In this document: in pieces, positions 18,305-25,256 of the stretch
Layout: every line of letters starts with the position of its first letter
Numbering within the stretch: the stretch's first letter is position 1
Source: Psychrobacter sp. bablab_jr014
GTDB lineage: Bacteria; Pseudomonadota; Gammaproteobacteria; Pseudomonadales; Moraxellaceae
Assembly: GCF_016464015.1 (NCBI RefSeq)
Contig: NZ_JACDXT010000052.1
Coordinates: 1 to 33,722 of the forward strand
DNA: 33,722 bases
Direction of reading: 5' to 3'
Notes under the pieces: generated by a model
Databases searched by the model: none
Told to the model about the DNA's origin: nothing
The model's input: the letters and a program-made list of their open reading frames with translations, nothing else
Translations under genes and position numbers: made by a program

Positions 18305-18452
18305 TGATAATGAACTCTAAATCAAGGTAGTACAACCTGACGACGTGCTTCTGGCATAAATTTTACTCGCTTGCTGTGCGCTAGGCGCTCCAGAGGCTTC
18401 GCAAAATTCACGCCAGCAGCACTGTATTCATTTGATAGTGGATTGGCTATAT
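18305..18452. mobile_element. MITE-like palindromic element, copy 2
   Basis: 148 bp, the same layout as the 50-198 element. The left end (18305-18333) matches that copy's left end at about 20 of 29 positions, and the right end (18424-18452) matches at 22 of 29. The inner arms CTGGCATAAATTTT (18351-18364) and the near complement at 18403-18416 pair at 12 of 14. The arms differ from copy 1, while the core CTCGCTTGCTGTG is shared. Confidence 0.6.
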
Positions 18453-18513
18453 GCTAAGCGTTTTTGTGTAAAAATTAAGGTAAAGGCTTAAAAAGATGAC
18501 TGGTCTAATACAT

Positions 18514-18660
18514 TCACAGACACCTTTTTAAGCATAAAAAATATTCGGCGTTAGCATGTTTAATTGTGCTGACGACACAGATTTCAAGCAGCGGTTGTAG
18601 CGCGGCAGGTATAGGTTTGTTTTTATCGCCCTGTTGATAGCCTTTTTTATTTAACGCCAT
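18514..18660 (-). other. 48-codon open frame, probably a remnant
   Basis: ATG 18660 to TGA gives a 48-aa frame opening MALNKKGYQQGDKNKPIP, without a Shine-Dalgarno. Its 5' side abuts the element at 18674, so an upstream part may have been lost. GCTTAAAAAG and its complement near the 3' end (18486-18533) could form a terminator-like stem on the minus strand. I do not recognise the protein. Confidence 0.2.
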
Positions 18661-18673
18661 GACAAAAGCGCTT

Positions 18674-18845
18674 AGGGCGTGTCATCAATGAGCACATGAC
18701 ATCATTTAACGGTCTTAAACTGGCTAAATCTTGCCAAACAGCGTCAAAAATCTTGTGAATATACCGATATTCTCTGCAGTTTTTTCCTTGTTTGACTGCG
18801 ATTTATCTCACTTTAAGCCTTGCTATCTCGATGATAACACGCCCT
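18674..18845. mobile_element. 172-bp MITE-like element with AGGGCGTGT ends
   Basis: Left end AGGGCGTGTCATCA (18674-18687) and right end TGATAACACGCCCT (18832-18845) are inverted with 13 of 14 matching. No coding frame is present. The right end meets the gspE stop codon: the TAG is read across the element boundary at 18844-18846. The ends resemble the 58-bp element at 17363. The transposase that would move it is not in the window. Confidence 0.6.
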
Positions 18846-20619
18846 AATTGAGCGGCACGACACGCAGCACTTCTTCAATGGTAGTCACACCTTCACTGAC
18901 ACGCTTTGCGCCCGATAGACGTAGCGGTTGCAAGCCCTCTCGGTAGGCGTGCTGTTTGAGCGTATCCACGCTGGCATCTTCTGCCACCAGTTTTTTGAGC
19001 GCGTTTGACAACGACAGCATTTCATAGATACCTACCCGCCCTTGATAACCTGTATTACGGCAGTGTTCGCAACCCACCGCTTGGTAAGTTTGCGCAGGCA
19101 TCGGCGCACGCCACGGCTGGGTCAGCTCTTGCCACTGGGCAGCAAGCTCGCTATCAGGCTGCAGAGGCAATGCCGTTTTGCAATGCGGGCACAATGTGCG
19201 CAATAAGCGCTGCGCCATCACGCCCAAAATGGTCGCGGAGGTCAAAAAAGGCTGTACGCCCAAATCATGCAGGCGCGTCAGCGAACTGGGCGCATCATTG
19301 GTATGTAAGGTAGACAACACCAGATGCCCTGTCAAGGACGCTTGCACCGCCATGTTCGCCGTCTCATGGTCACGAATCTCACCGACCATAATGATATCAG
19401 GGTCTTGACGCATCAACGAGCGAATACCGTCCGCAAAATGCAGACCGATACTGGGATTGACCTGCATTTGGTTGAACGACGGCTCAATCATCTCAATCGG
19501 GTCTTCAATAGTACAAACATTGACCTGCTCAGTCGCCAGCTGTTTGAGCGTGCTATATAACGTGGTCGTCTTACCTGAGCCTGTCGGCCCTGTGACCAAA
19601 ATAATACCGTTCGGGTGCGCGGTCAGCTCATGCCATGTCGCCAGCTGTTTGCCGGTTAAGCCAAGCTGCGCAAACGTGCGCACTAAGACTTCAGGGTCAA
19701 ACACGCGCATTACCAACTTTTCACCAAAGGCGGTGGGCATGGTTGATAGACGCAGTTCGGTTTCCATGCCGTTTGGCATCCGCGTCTTTAGGCGGCCATC
19801 TTGTGGCTTGCGCTTTTCGGCGACGTTGAGCCTGCCTAAGATTTTAATACGTGCGGTCACCGCCACCATAATCGCTACGGGCATTTCATACACCGTATGC
19901 AGTACGCCATCAATACGAAAGCGCACCTTACCCGTATCGCGGCGCGGCTCTAAATGAATGTCGCTGGCGCGCTGCTCAAAGGCATACTGTAACAGCCAGT
20001 CCACCACGCGCACGATATGCTGGTCATTGGCATCAGGATTGGTATTGTCGCCGAGCTGGAGTAGCGCCTCGACATTGGTCACATCTGCCGCCGCCGATTT
20101 TTTATGCACATTATTGGCGCTGTTAATCGCTTGGGTAACTTGGTAAAACTCTTGGCGGTAGCGGTTGATTTGCAGCGGACTGACGTACACTGTGCGGTAC
20201 TCACGCGCACCAATGATTTTCTGAATATTGGCATGCCAGTCGGTAAAAAATGGCTGGTCGGTGCCAATAACCACTTCATCACTGCTGACTGCCATCGGTA
20301 AAATATACTGCGAGCGCGCATACTCAAAGGACATGATTTGCGTCACCGCAGGCACATCGACCTTTAGCGGGTCGATACGCACCACAGGCATGTCTGCCTT
20401 TTTCGCCAGCCATTGATTGAGCCAGTTGAGGGTAAGTTTTTGCTCAGGCTCATACGGATTGGGCAAGTTAAAGTCACTGATGGTCACCAGCGGATGCTGC
20501 CCTTTTTCGCGGCGGCTGGTCATCACCAGATTGTAGCTGCGCTGGTCGATGACGTCATTTGCCAGCAGCTCATCCAAGCACCAGCGCAAATCAATCAGTA
20601 ATGAAAATCCTGCAACCAT
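18844..20619 (-). CDS. gspE: GspE, type II secretion ATPase
   Basis: 591 aa. An N-terminal GspE/PilB-type domain (to about 150) is followed by the motor: Walker A GPTGSGKTTT (about 350), Asp box TIEDPIE, Walker B DIIMVGEIRD (about 410), His box STLHTND, and the zinc-binding pairs CPHC and CEHC (about 485-530). It powers pseudopilus assembly from the cytoplasmic side. PilB of type IV pili is the alternative; I favour GspE because pseudopilin genes lie on the same strand about 2.3 kb away. The stop codon sits at the edge of a small repeat element, but the C-terminus TTIEEVLRVV looks natural. Confidence 0.85.
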   Translation of the reverse strand: MVAGFSLLIDLRWCLDELLANDVIDQRSYNLVMTSRREKGQHPLVTISDFNLPNPYEPEQKLTLNWLNQWLAKKADMPVVRIDPLKVDVPAVTQIMSFEYARSQYILPMAVSSDEVVIGTDQPFFTDWHANIQKIIGAREYRTVYVSPLQINRYRQEFYQVTQAINSANNVHKKSAAADVTNVEALLQLGDNTNPDANDQHIVRVVDWLLQYAFEQRASDIHLEPRRDTGKVRFRIDGVLHTVYEMPVAIMVAVTARIKILGRLNVAEKRKPQDGRLKTRMPNGMETELRLSTMPTAFGEKLVMRVFDPEVLVRTFAQLGLTGKQLATWHELTAHPNGIILVTGPTGSGKTTTLYSTLKQLATEQVNVCTIEDPIEMIEPSFNQMQVNPSIGLHFADGIRSLMRQDPDIIMVGEIRDHETANMAVQASLTGHLVLSTLHTNDAPSSLTRLHDLGVQPFLTSATILGVMAQRLLRTLCPHCKTALPLQPDSELAAQWQELTQPWRAPMPAQTYQAVGCEHCRNTGYQGRVGIYEMLSLSNALKKLVAEDASVDTLKQHAYREGLQPLRLSGAKRVSEGVTTIEEVLRVVPLN

Positions 20620-20802
20620 TATCGTCCTTAATCATCGTTGTTGTGTCGCCGCTGTTGTGCTGACTTTTGGTGAGAACAATTATCCTAACACGGCGCTCAC
20701 GTTAACCCTACCCATGTGCGCGTCACCAAGCACTATTTTTACCTTTTTACGGCGTTTTGTTTTAGCCCATTTCGTCGTAAGCATTTGAATTGAAGATACG
20801 CC

Positions 20803-21564
20803 CTAGCTTTCTTTATCGTTGACATACGGCTGTATTTGCATGATTTGCAGAGAGCCTGTATCCGTTAAGCAGAATTGCACATCTACATTTTTATAGCGCA
20901 TGATAAACGGTGTGCCCACTTCATTGCGGCGATACGCGGGGCGCGGGTCTTGGGCAATAAGGGCGCTAATATGCACCAAATCGCTAGCAAGTAGCGGCAC
21001 ATACGCGCTATCGCTGGTAGCGGCTGCGACACAGTCGGCAAATTGCTGAGCAGCGCTTTCGGATACTGCCACAGACATCGGCGTGGGCGGCTGTGGCGCA
21101 AAGCCGCTCACCGCATCAACAAGCGCATCACTGTAGCGGATATAGGGCTTAATATCCACAATCGGCGTGCCATCAATCATATCCGCGCCACGGATATGCA
21201 GCTGCACGCGGCCATTGACCACGTGTATGGCGTCAAGTGCCACCACCGACAGTCCCAGCCCTGAGGGGCGATACATGCTGCGACTGGCAAACACGCCAAT
21301 TTTTTGATTGCCGCCTAAGCGTGGTGGACGCACCTGTGTGCGAAAGGGTGCTTCTGCTGCATCAGGGCGGTTTTTGTGAAATTGCCAACTGATCCAAATG
21401 TGCGAAAAATCCTCTAAACCCGCAAATGCCGCTGGTTCAGAGTATGGTGGCAGCATTTCAATAATACTGGGTACGGCTACCAGATTGGGCTGTCTTGGCG
21501 CGCCAAACTTTTGTGACAATGGCGAGCGGTGATGACCGATGATCGGTAGCGTATGGCTGGGCAT
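20803..21564 (-). CDS. trmO: TrmO, tRNA t6A37 N6-methyltransferase
   Basis: 253 aa. A SAM-dependent enzyme that methylates t6A37 to m6t6A in threonine tRNAs. The family signatures are GHHRSPLSQKFGAPRQP at the N-terminus, LEDFSHIWISWQFHKN, VRPPRLGGNQKIGVFASRS, RPSGLGLSVVAL and MIDGTPIVDIKPYI. The C-terminal part (RPAYRRNE) fits the TsaA/VirR-like domain. The upstream edge faces fpr divergently; the 183-base gap towards gspE shows no clear signal. Confidence 0.93.
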   Translation of the reverse strand: MPSHTLPIIGHHRSPLSQKFGAPRQPNLVAVPSIIEMLPPYSEPAAFAGLEDFSHIWISWQFHKNRPDAAEAPFRTQVRPPRLGGNQKIGVFASRSMYRPSGLGLSVVALDAIHVVNGRVQLHIRGADMIDGTPIVDIKPYIRYSDALVDAVSGFAPQPPTPMSVAVSESAAQQFADCVAAATSDSAYVPLLASDLVHISALIAQDPRPAYRRNEVGTPFIMRYKNVDVQFCLTDTGSLQIMQIQPYVNDKES

Positions 21565-21936
21565 GCAGTTTCCTTACCTGTAGGCATTGGCAAAATTAAA
21601 GTTCGATAGCGTTTAAAGGTCAGCGTCAACGCTGCATAATGACACATATCTCGCTAACGATATTCCATTTTATCATGGTAGTGGGTCGTTGCTTGGCGGA
21701 TTTTTACTTTAAAGTTTGTTATGATGAGCGGGAATGTTTATTGAGAACAACTTACATCTACCAGACGGTATGTCCCATTGAGATACCGTCAGGCTGTACG
21801 TCTGTCAAAGGTCAGCACTGGTGTTGGCGCATGGGAACATCGTATATTTACATCCCTTCCCCACCCGTTCGCTTGACCTCATTACCCTTACATATTTTTT
21901 GATTTTATACCAAGACAGGTAATTAACGAGGACTTT
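21565..21936. other. divergent intergenic region trmO / fpr
   Basis: 372 bases. Apart from the palindrome at 21761-21793 I find no gene; an open frame at 21639-21902 overlaps that palindrome and has no credible start or composition. A TATGAT hexamer at 21720-21725 may be the fpr -10, but no well-spaced -35 is visible. Confidence 0.5.
21761..21793. promoter_or_regulatory. palindromic operator candidate upstream of fpr
   Basis: CCAGACGGTAT (21761-21771) and ATACCGTCAGG (21783-21793) are inverted with 10 of 11 matching and an 11-bp spacer. The half-site GACGGTAT recurs in opposite arrangement downstream of fpr at 22732-22783. The site is about 150 bp before the fpr start. No regulator is assigned. 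Confidence 0.45.
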
Positions 21937-22710
21937 ATGTCAAAACTCCGCACAGAAACGGTCACAGAGGTTCACCACTGGAACGACTCTTTATTTAGTA
22001 TCAAGACCACCCGTGATGATGGCTTGCGCTTTCGTAATGGCGAGTTTGCCATGATTGGTATCATGGTTGATGGCAGACCGCTATTGCGTGCTTATTCAAT
22101 TGCCAGCGCCAACTACGAAGAACATTTAGAATTCTTTTCAATCAAAGTTCCTGATGGTCCACTTACCTCGCGCTTACAGCATATTAAAGTCGGCGATGAG
22201 CTGTTGGTCAGTAAAAAACCCACAGGCACACTGGTACTAGACGACCTGCTACCGGGCAAACACCTTTATATGCTATCTACAGGTACAGGTCTTGCGCCAT
22301 TTTTAGCGCTAGCCCGCGATCCTGAAGTGTACGAGCGTTTTGAAAAAATCATCCTCGTCCACGGCGTGCGCCACACTAAAGACTTGGCATATCGTGAGAT
22401 GTTCGAAAACGAGCTGCCCAATGACGAAATCTTTGGCGAATGGTACCGCGAGAAGTTCATCTACTACCCAACCGTGACTCGTGAAGAATTCCGCAACCAA
22501 GGTCGTATCACGGATTTGATGAAGTCAGGCAAGTTCTTTGAAGACATTGGTCTACCACCGATTAACAAAGAAGACGACCGTGTGATGATGTGCGGCAGTA
22601 TGCCATTCAACGCAGAAGTGTCAGAGATTCTAGACGGCTTTGGCTTGACGGTATCGCCACGTATGGGTGTACAGGCAGACTATGTGGTCGAGCGCGCCTT
22701 CGTTGGCTAA
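21937..22710 (+). CDS. fpr: ferredoxin/flavodoxin--NADP+ reductase
   Basis: 257 aa. The FAD-binding part carries RAYSIASANYEE (about 51-62), the NADP-binding part has LSTGTGLAPFLALARDP, and the protein ends in ADYVVERAFVG, the short-chain bacterial FPR terminus. It passes electrons between NADPH and ferredoxin or flavodoxin in the cytoplasm, feeding Fe-S and oxidative-stress functions. GAGGA five bases before ATG 21937 sets the start. It is followed after about 20 bases by an inverted repeat and the tRNA-Leu promoter. Confidence 0.95.
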   Translation: MSKLRTETVTEVHHWNDSLFSIKTTRDDGLRFRNGEFAMIGIMVDGRPLLRAYSIASANYEEHLEFFSIKVPDGPLTSRLQHIKVGDELLVSKKPTGTLVLDDLLPGKHLYMLSTGTGLAPFLALARDPEVYERFEKIILVHGVRHTKDLAYREMFENELPNDEIFGEWYREKFIYYPTVTREEFRNQGRITDLMKSGKFFEDIGLPPINKEDDRVMMCGSMPFNAEVSEILDGFGLTVSPRMGVQADYVVERAFVG

Positions 22711-22731
22711 TCAGCGCTGATAGGTCATATG

Positions 22732-22801
22732 ATACCGTCATCGCAAAAAATATAAATTTTTTATAAAAAATGCTTGACGGTATAAAAAAACCTGCTAGAA
22801 T
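22732..22801 (+). promoter_or_regulatory. tRNA-Leu promoter with inverted repeat
   Basis: TTGACG (22774-22779) and TAGAAT (22796-22801) are spaced 16 bp, a good sigma-70 promoter, with transcription starting near 22808. The -35 lies in the right arm of the inverted repeat ATACCGTCA (22732-22740) / TGACGGTAT (22775-22783), whose half-sites match the palindrome upstream of fpr. The stretch between is almost entirely A and T. Confidence 0.7.
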
Positions 22802-22876
22802 ACGCAACCTATACAGCGAACGCTGTGACCCAATTAAGTAATCAAGACGTCCATTGACGATGATTATGCCTTACAT

Positions 22877-22963
22877 GCCAGTGTGATGGAATTGGTAGAC
22901 ATGACGGATTCAAAATCCGTTGCCTTTAAAAGCGTGTCGGTTCGAGTCCGACCACTGGTACCA
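22877..22963 (+). tRNA. tRNA-Leu, anticodon CAA
   Basis: 87 nt including encoded CCA. The acceptor stem GCCAGTG pairs with CACTGGT (G1-U72), discriminator A. The anticodon stem ACGGA/TCCGT has loop TTCAAAA, giving CAA and decoding UUG. A long variable arm follows, typical of leucine tRNA, and the T-arm is GTCGG TTCGAGT CCGAC. A 70-nt leader lies between the promoter and the tRNA. Confidence 0.96.
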
Positions 22964-22970
22964 TTTAAGA

Positions 22971-23076
22971 AAGCTAAATGGTTGATTTTAAAAGGCTTTA
23001 GCAATAAAACAAATTTAGCGTGTACATCTTAGTGTATACTTTGTTCAACGCTTAAAGCCTCTCAATGATTTAGCTT
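22971..23076 (+). ncRNA. long hairpin in the tRNA-Leu 3' trailer, candidate small RNA
   Basis: Starting eight bases after the tRNA, AAGCTAAAT..TTGA..GGCTTTA pairs with TTAAAGCC..TCAA..ATTTAGCTT at the far end. Inside, AACAAA/TTTGTT and GTGTAC/GTATAC continue the stem, so the 106 nt fold into one imperfect hairpin. A terminator follows within ten bases, so it should be made from the tRNA promoter and released by tRNA processing. A transposon-like palindrome with no RNA function is the alternative. Confidence 0.45.
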
Positions 23077-23082
23077 AAAATT

Positions 23083-23107
23083 AGCCTCCTTTATCGGAGG
23101 CTTTTTT
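23083..23107 (+). terminator. intrinsic terminator of the tRNA-Leu transcript
   Basis: AGCCTCC (23083-23089) and GGAGGCT (23096-23102) form a 7-bp GC-rich stem with a 6-nt loop, followed by TTTTTT. Confidence 0.92.
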
Positions 23108-23422
23108 ATGGACTCCGAAAACTCTATTTTCCAGCTCTGCGCGTACTCCTCTAGCGTGTCCTAAAACTCATGCCAGCACTTAAATAGCTTAATATCGTCT
23201 TAAACAATAGGAATACCTAGCCTTTTGTCAGGGTGTGAAGTTTTTAATACCCTTTCATGGGGTTAATTTGGTAATGGCTGCGCGCGCTCGATTAATACCG
23301 CTTTAATGCGCGCAAATATGGTGCGTTTTGTGCGCGTTAATTCTCCCCGCTGGGGATTATCTCCTAAATTATCGCCATTGGTGGTTATTCGCTATGCTGC
23401 ACGCATTGCCGTTTTATTGCCG
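23108..23422. other. gene-free stretch with GC-rich inverted repeats
   Basis: No convincing gene on either strand. Between about 23279 and 23340 GCGCGC motifs recur and flank ATTAA/TTAAT, giving an imperfect palindrome; CCCCGCTGGGG lies near 23345. The open frame 23306-23500 overlaps the antitoxin gene antisense and looks spurious. This is probably remnant sequence at the edge of the recombination junction further right. Confidence 0.35.
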
Positions 23423-23653
23423 TTACGCTTCTGCCAGTGGCTCATGATTGGCTTTAGGGGTCAAGGTCACCTGCAAGCCCATACCATCAATAATCTTTAA
23501 CATGGTGTCAAAACGTGGCTTCTCTGATCGCAATGTCTTATAAAGACTTTCACGTCTTATGCCTGTTTTTTCTGCCAGCTCGTTCATTCCTTTTGCTTTT
23601 GCCACATCGTTTAGCGCTTCAATAAATTCGCTGGGGTAAAGGTCAACGCTCAT
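23423..23653 (-). pseudogene. truncated antitoxin-like helix-turn-helix protein
   Basis: 76 aa. The middle (FIEALNDVAKAKGMNELAEKTGIRRESLYKTLRSE) matches the COG3636/HigA-type addiction-module antidote family, a DNA-binding antitoxin of about 100 aa, but the usual N-terminal ~25-30 residues are missing. The first residues MSVDLYP are the antisense of the codons GKGQRS of the adjoining PepSY remnant. The start codon thus lies in foreign sequence and has no Shine-Dalgarno. The toxin gene that would be expected upstream is absent. Expression is doubtful. Confidence 0.6.
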
Positions 23654-24574
23654 GGCTTGACGCGCACAATGCTTTTTTTGTGCTGCCCCTACCTTTTCAT
23701 ATCATGATTACCTTTACAGGCATCATGACGCTTGTTGCGCTGTATATGCCATGGGGAAGCAAGGTTGCCGATGTTGATACCACACAGCTTTTTGAAGACA
23801 TTTATTCTTACCGAGCCGCTGACGCAACGGAGCTGCAACCTGCTTCGATGGTCGATATCATGCCTTTATTAACAGGCGCGCAATCAGAATGGCAACGGCT
23901 CAATCCTAACTATAGGGTGACCAGTGTTAGCATCAACCATCCGAACACTGACCACAGTAAAGTTATTATTGATGGCAGAGCCGAGCATCAAATCTCGACG
24001 ATAGGTGTCTTTCGTATTTATGACGGTCAAACAGGAAAAATGCTTGAACAAAGTCAGCCGCCCCCGCTTGCGGTGACGACTCATACCGTCATGGTAGGGC
24101 TACATGCGGGACGTTTTTCCGACTATGGATTGCGCTGGATGTATTTTTTATTGGGCGGTGCAGGCTGCGGTATGATTGCTACAGGACTGGTGCTTTGGAC
24201 AGTAAAACGGCGACGCCAACTACTCAATGTACACAAGCCGTACTTTGGCTTTTGGCTGGTAGAAAAGCTTAACATTACGACGCTCGCTGGACTGCCATTA
24301 GCAATGGTTGGGTTGTTATGGCTCAACCGATTGTTGCCTTTAGAGATGACCGCGCGCGCCAAATGGGAAGTCGATGGTTTTTTTATACTTTGGGCCAGTA
24401 GTTTTGTGCTGACATTATTACTTCCCAGCCGCTACGCATGGCGTGTGTTGCTGTCTAACCTATTCATCTTACTTAACTGGCTATTTTGTGATCGTGTGGT
24501 TTGCCAGTTTGACCGTTGCGGCAGGGCTGGTCTATCTGATTATGATTGTTTATGAGCAGTTGGTTCATTCATAA
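23638..24574 (+). pseudogene. PepSY-associated transmembrane protein, truncated and frameshifted
   Basis: The remnant begins at GKGQRSWLDAHNA (23641 onward), a segment normally about 200 residues into this inner-membrane family of ~400-500 aa, which goes with TonB-dependent iron uptake. The N-terminal helices and first PepSY part are gone. The rest runs through LPFHIMITFTG, LHAGRFSDYGLRWMYFLLG and several membrane helices. Around 24484-24487 the frame breaks in TTTT: the original frame gives an uncharacteristic tail, while the next frame continues FVIVWFASLTVAAGLVYLIM to a stop at 24574. One extra T, or two missing bases, explains this. A GTG at 23680 could start a 291-aa frame, probably without function. 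Confidence 0.75.
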
Positions 24575-24703
24575 TCTATACGTCGGACAATACACACTGA
24601 AATTGTAGATTGTAAGTCATTAATAGCCCAAGTCTTCATAAATGCTTATATAATATGGCCAGTTTAATAGAAACCCAATCAAACGAAGCATAAGGTAAAA
24701 GTT

Positions 24704-25036
24704 GTGTCTGAACTAAGAACCGTTGGGCTTTTTGCCATTACCGCACTTGCAGAGATTGTCGGCTGCTATTTGCCTTATCTGTGGCTAAGAGAAGGCAAAT
24801 CCATATGGCTTTTAGTGCCGAGCGCTCTGAGTTTGAGCGCGTTTGTATGGCTGCTCACACTACACCCAACCGCTGTAGGTAGAGTGTATGCTGCGTATGG
24901 TGGCGTTTATGTCACTATGGCTATTTTGTGGTTATGGGCAGTTGATGGTATTCGCCCGACAATGTGGGATGTCTTAGGCACGTCAGTTGCATTACTGGGT
25001 ATGGCAATCATTATGTTTGCCCCTCGTCCTACTTAA
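24704..25036 (+). CDS. ynfA: YnfA-family (UPF0060) membrane protein
   Basis: 110 aa with four predicted transmembrane helices, the normal size. Signature segments are [19 protein letters not shown] and [23 protein letters not shown]. The family is related to small multidrug-resistance transporters; its physiological substrate is not settled. The start is GTG 24704 with AAGG eight bases upstream. It is transcribed alone. Confidence 0.9.
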   Translation: MSELRTVGLFAITALAEIVGCYLPYLWLREGKSIWLLVPSALSLSAFVWLLTLHPTAVGRVYAAYGGVYVTMAILWLWAVDGIRPTMWDVLGTSVALLGMAIIMFAPRPT

Positions 25037-25225
25037 TTACAGGTCTGTTAATTATTGTCCGCTTCGCTGTCCGATTATTTAGAAAAATAACACCTACTCG
25101 AGCGTAGGTTTTACGCATCCTTTTATACAGCATGATAAGTAATACGTCTAACGAACCGCTACTTTCCTTTTAAATAAGTCAGTGTTACATACTAGACACA
25201 TTTAAACGATAAAGGTATTATTAAC

Positions 25226-25244
25226 GGTAACAATTATCATTTAT
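25226..25244. promoter_or_regulatory. Fur-like box upstream of the TonB-dependent receptor
   Basis: The 19 bases match the Fur consensus GATAATGATAATCATTATC at about 12 of 19 positions, with the central ATCATT intact. It ends 12 bp before the receptor's ATG, a repressing position. Iron control is plausible but the match is moderate. Confidence 0.5.
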
Positions 25245-25256
25245 ATCGGTTACATT

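Noticed and set aside
20790..20810. ACGCCCTA at the trmO stop, like the right end of the AGGGCGTGT elements
   Set aside because: No matching left end was found between 20620 and 20800, so a complete element cannot be supported.
21639..21902. 87-codon frame upstream of fpr
   Set aside because: It runs through the GACGGTAT palindrome, has no Shine-Dalgarno and shows no domain-like sequence.
23306..23500. 64-codon plus-strand frame
   Set aside because: It is antisense to the antitoxin fragment over its second half and has no start signal.
22877..23653. tRNA-Leu as an integration site for a genomic island
   Set aside because: No integrase gene and no second copy of the tRNA 3' end were seen in the window; the decayed genes downstream do not form an island.
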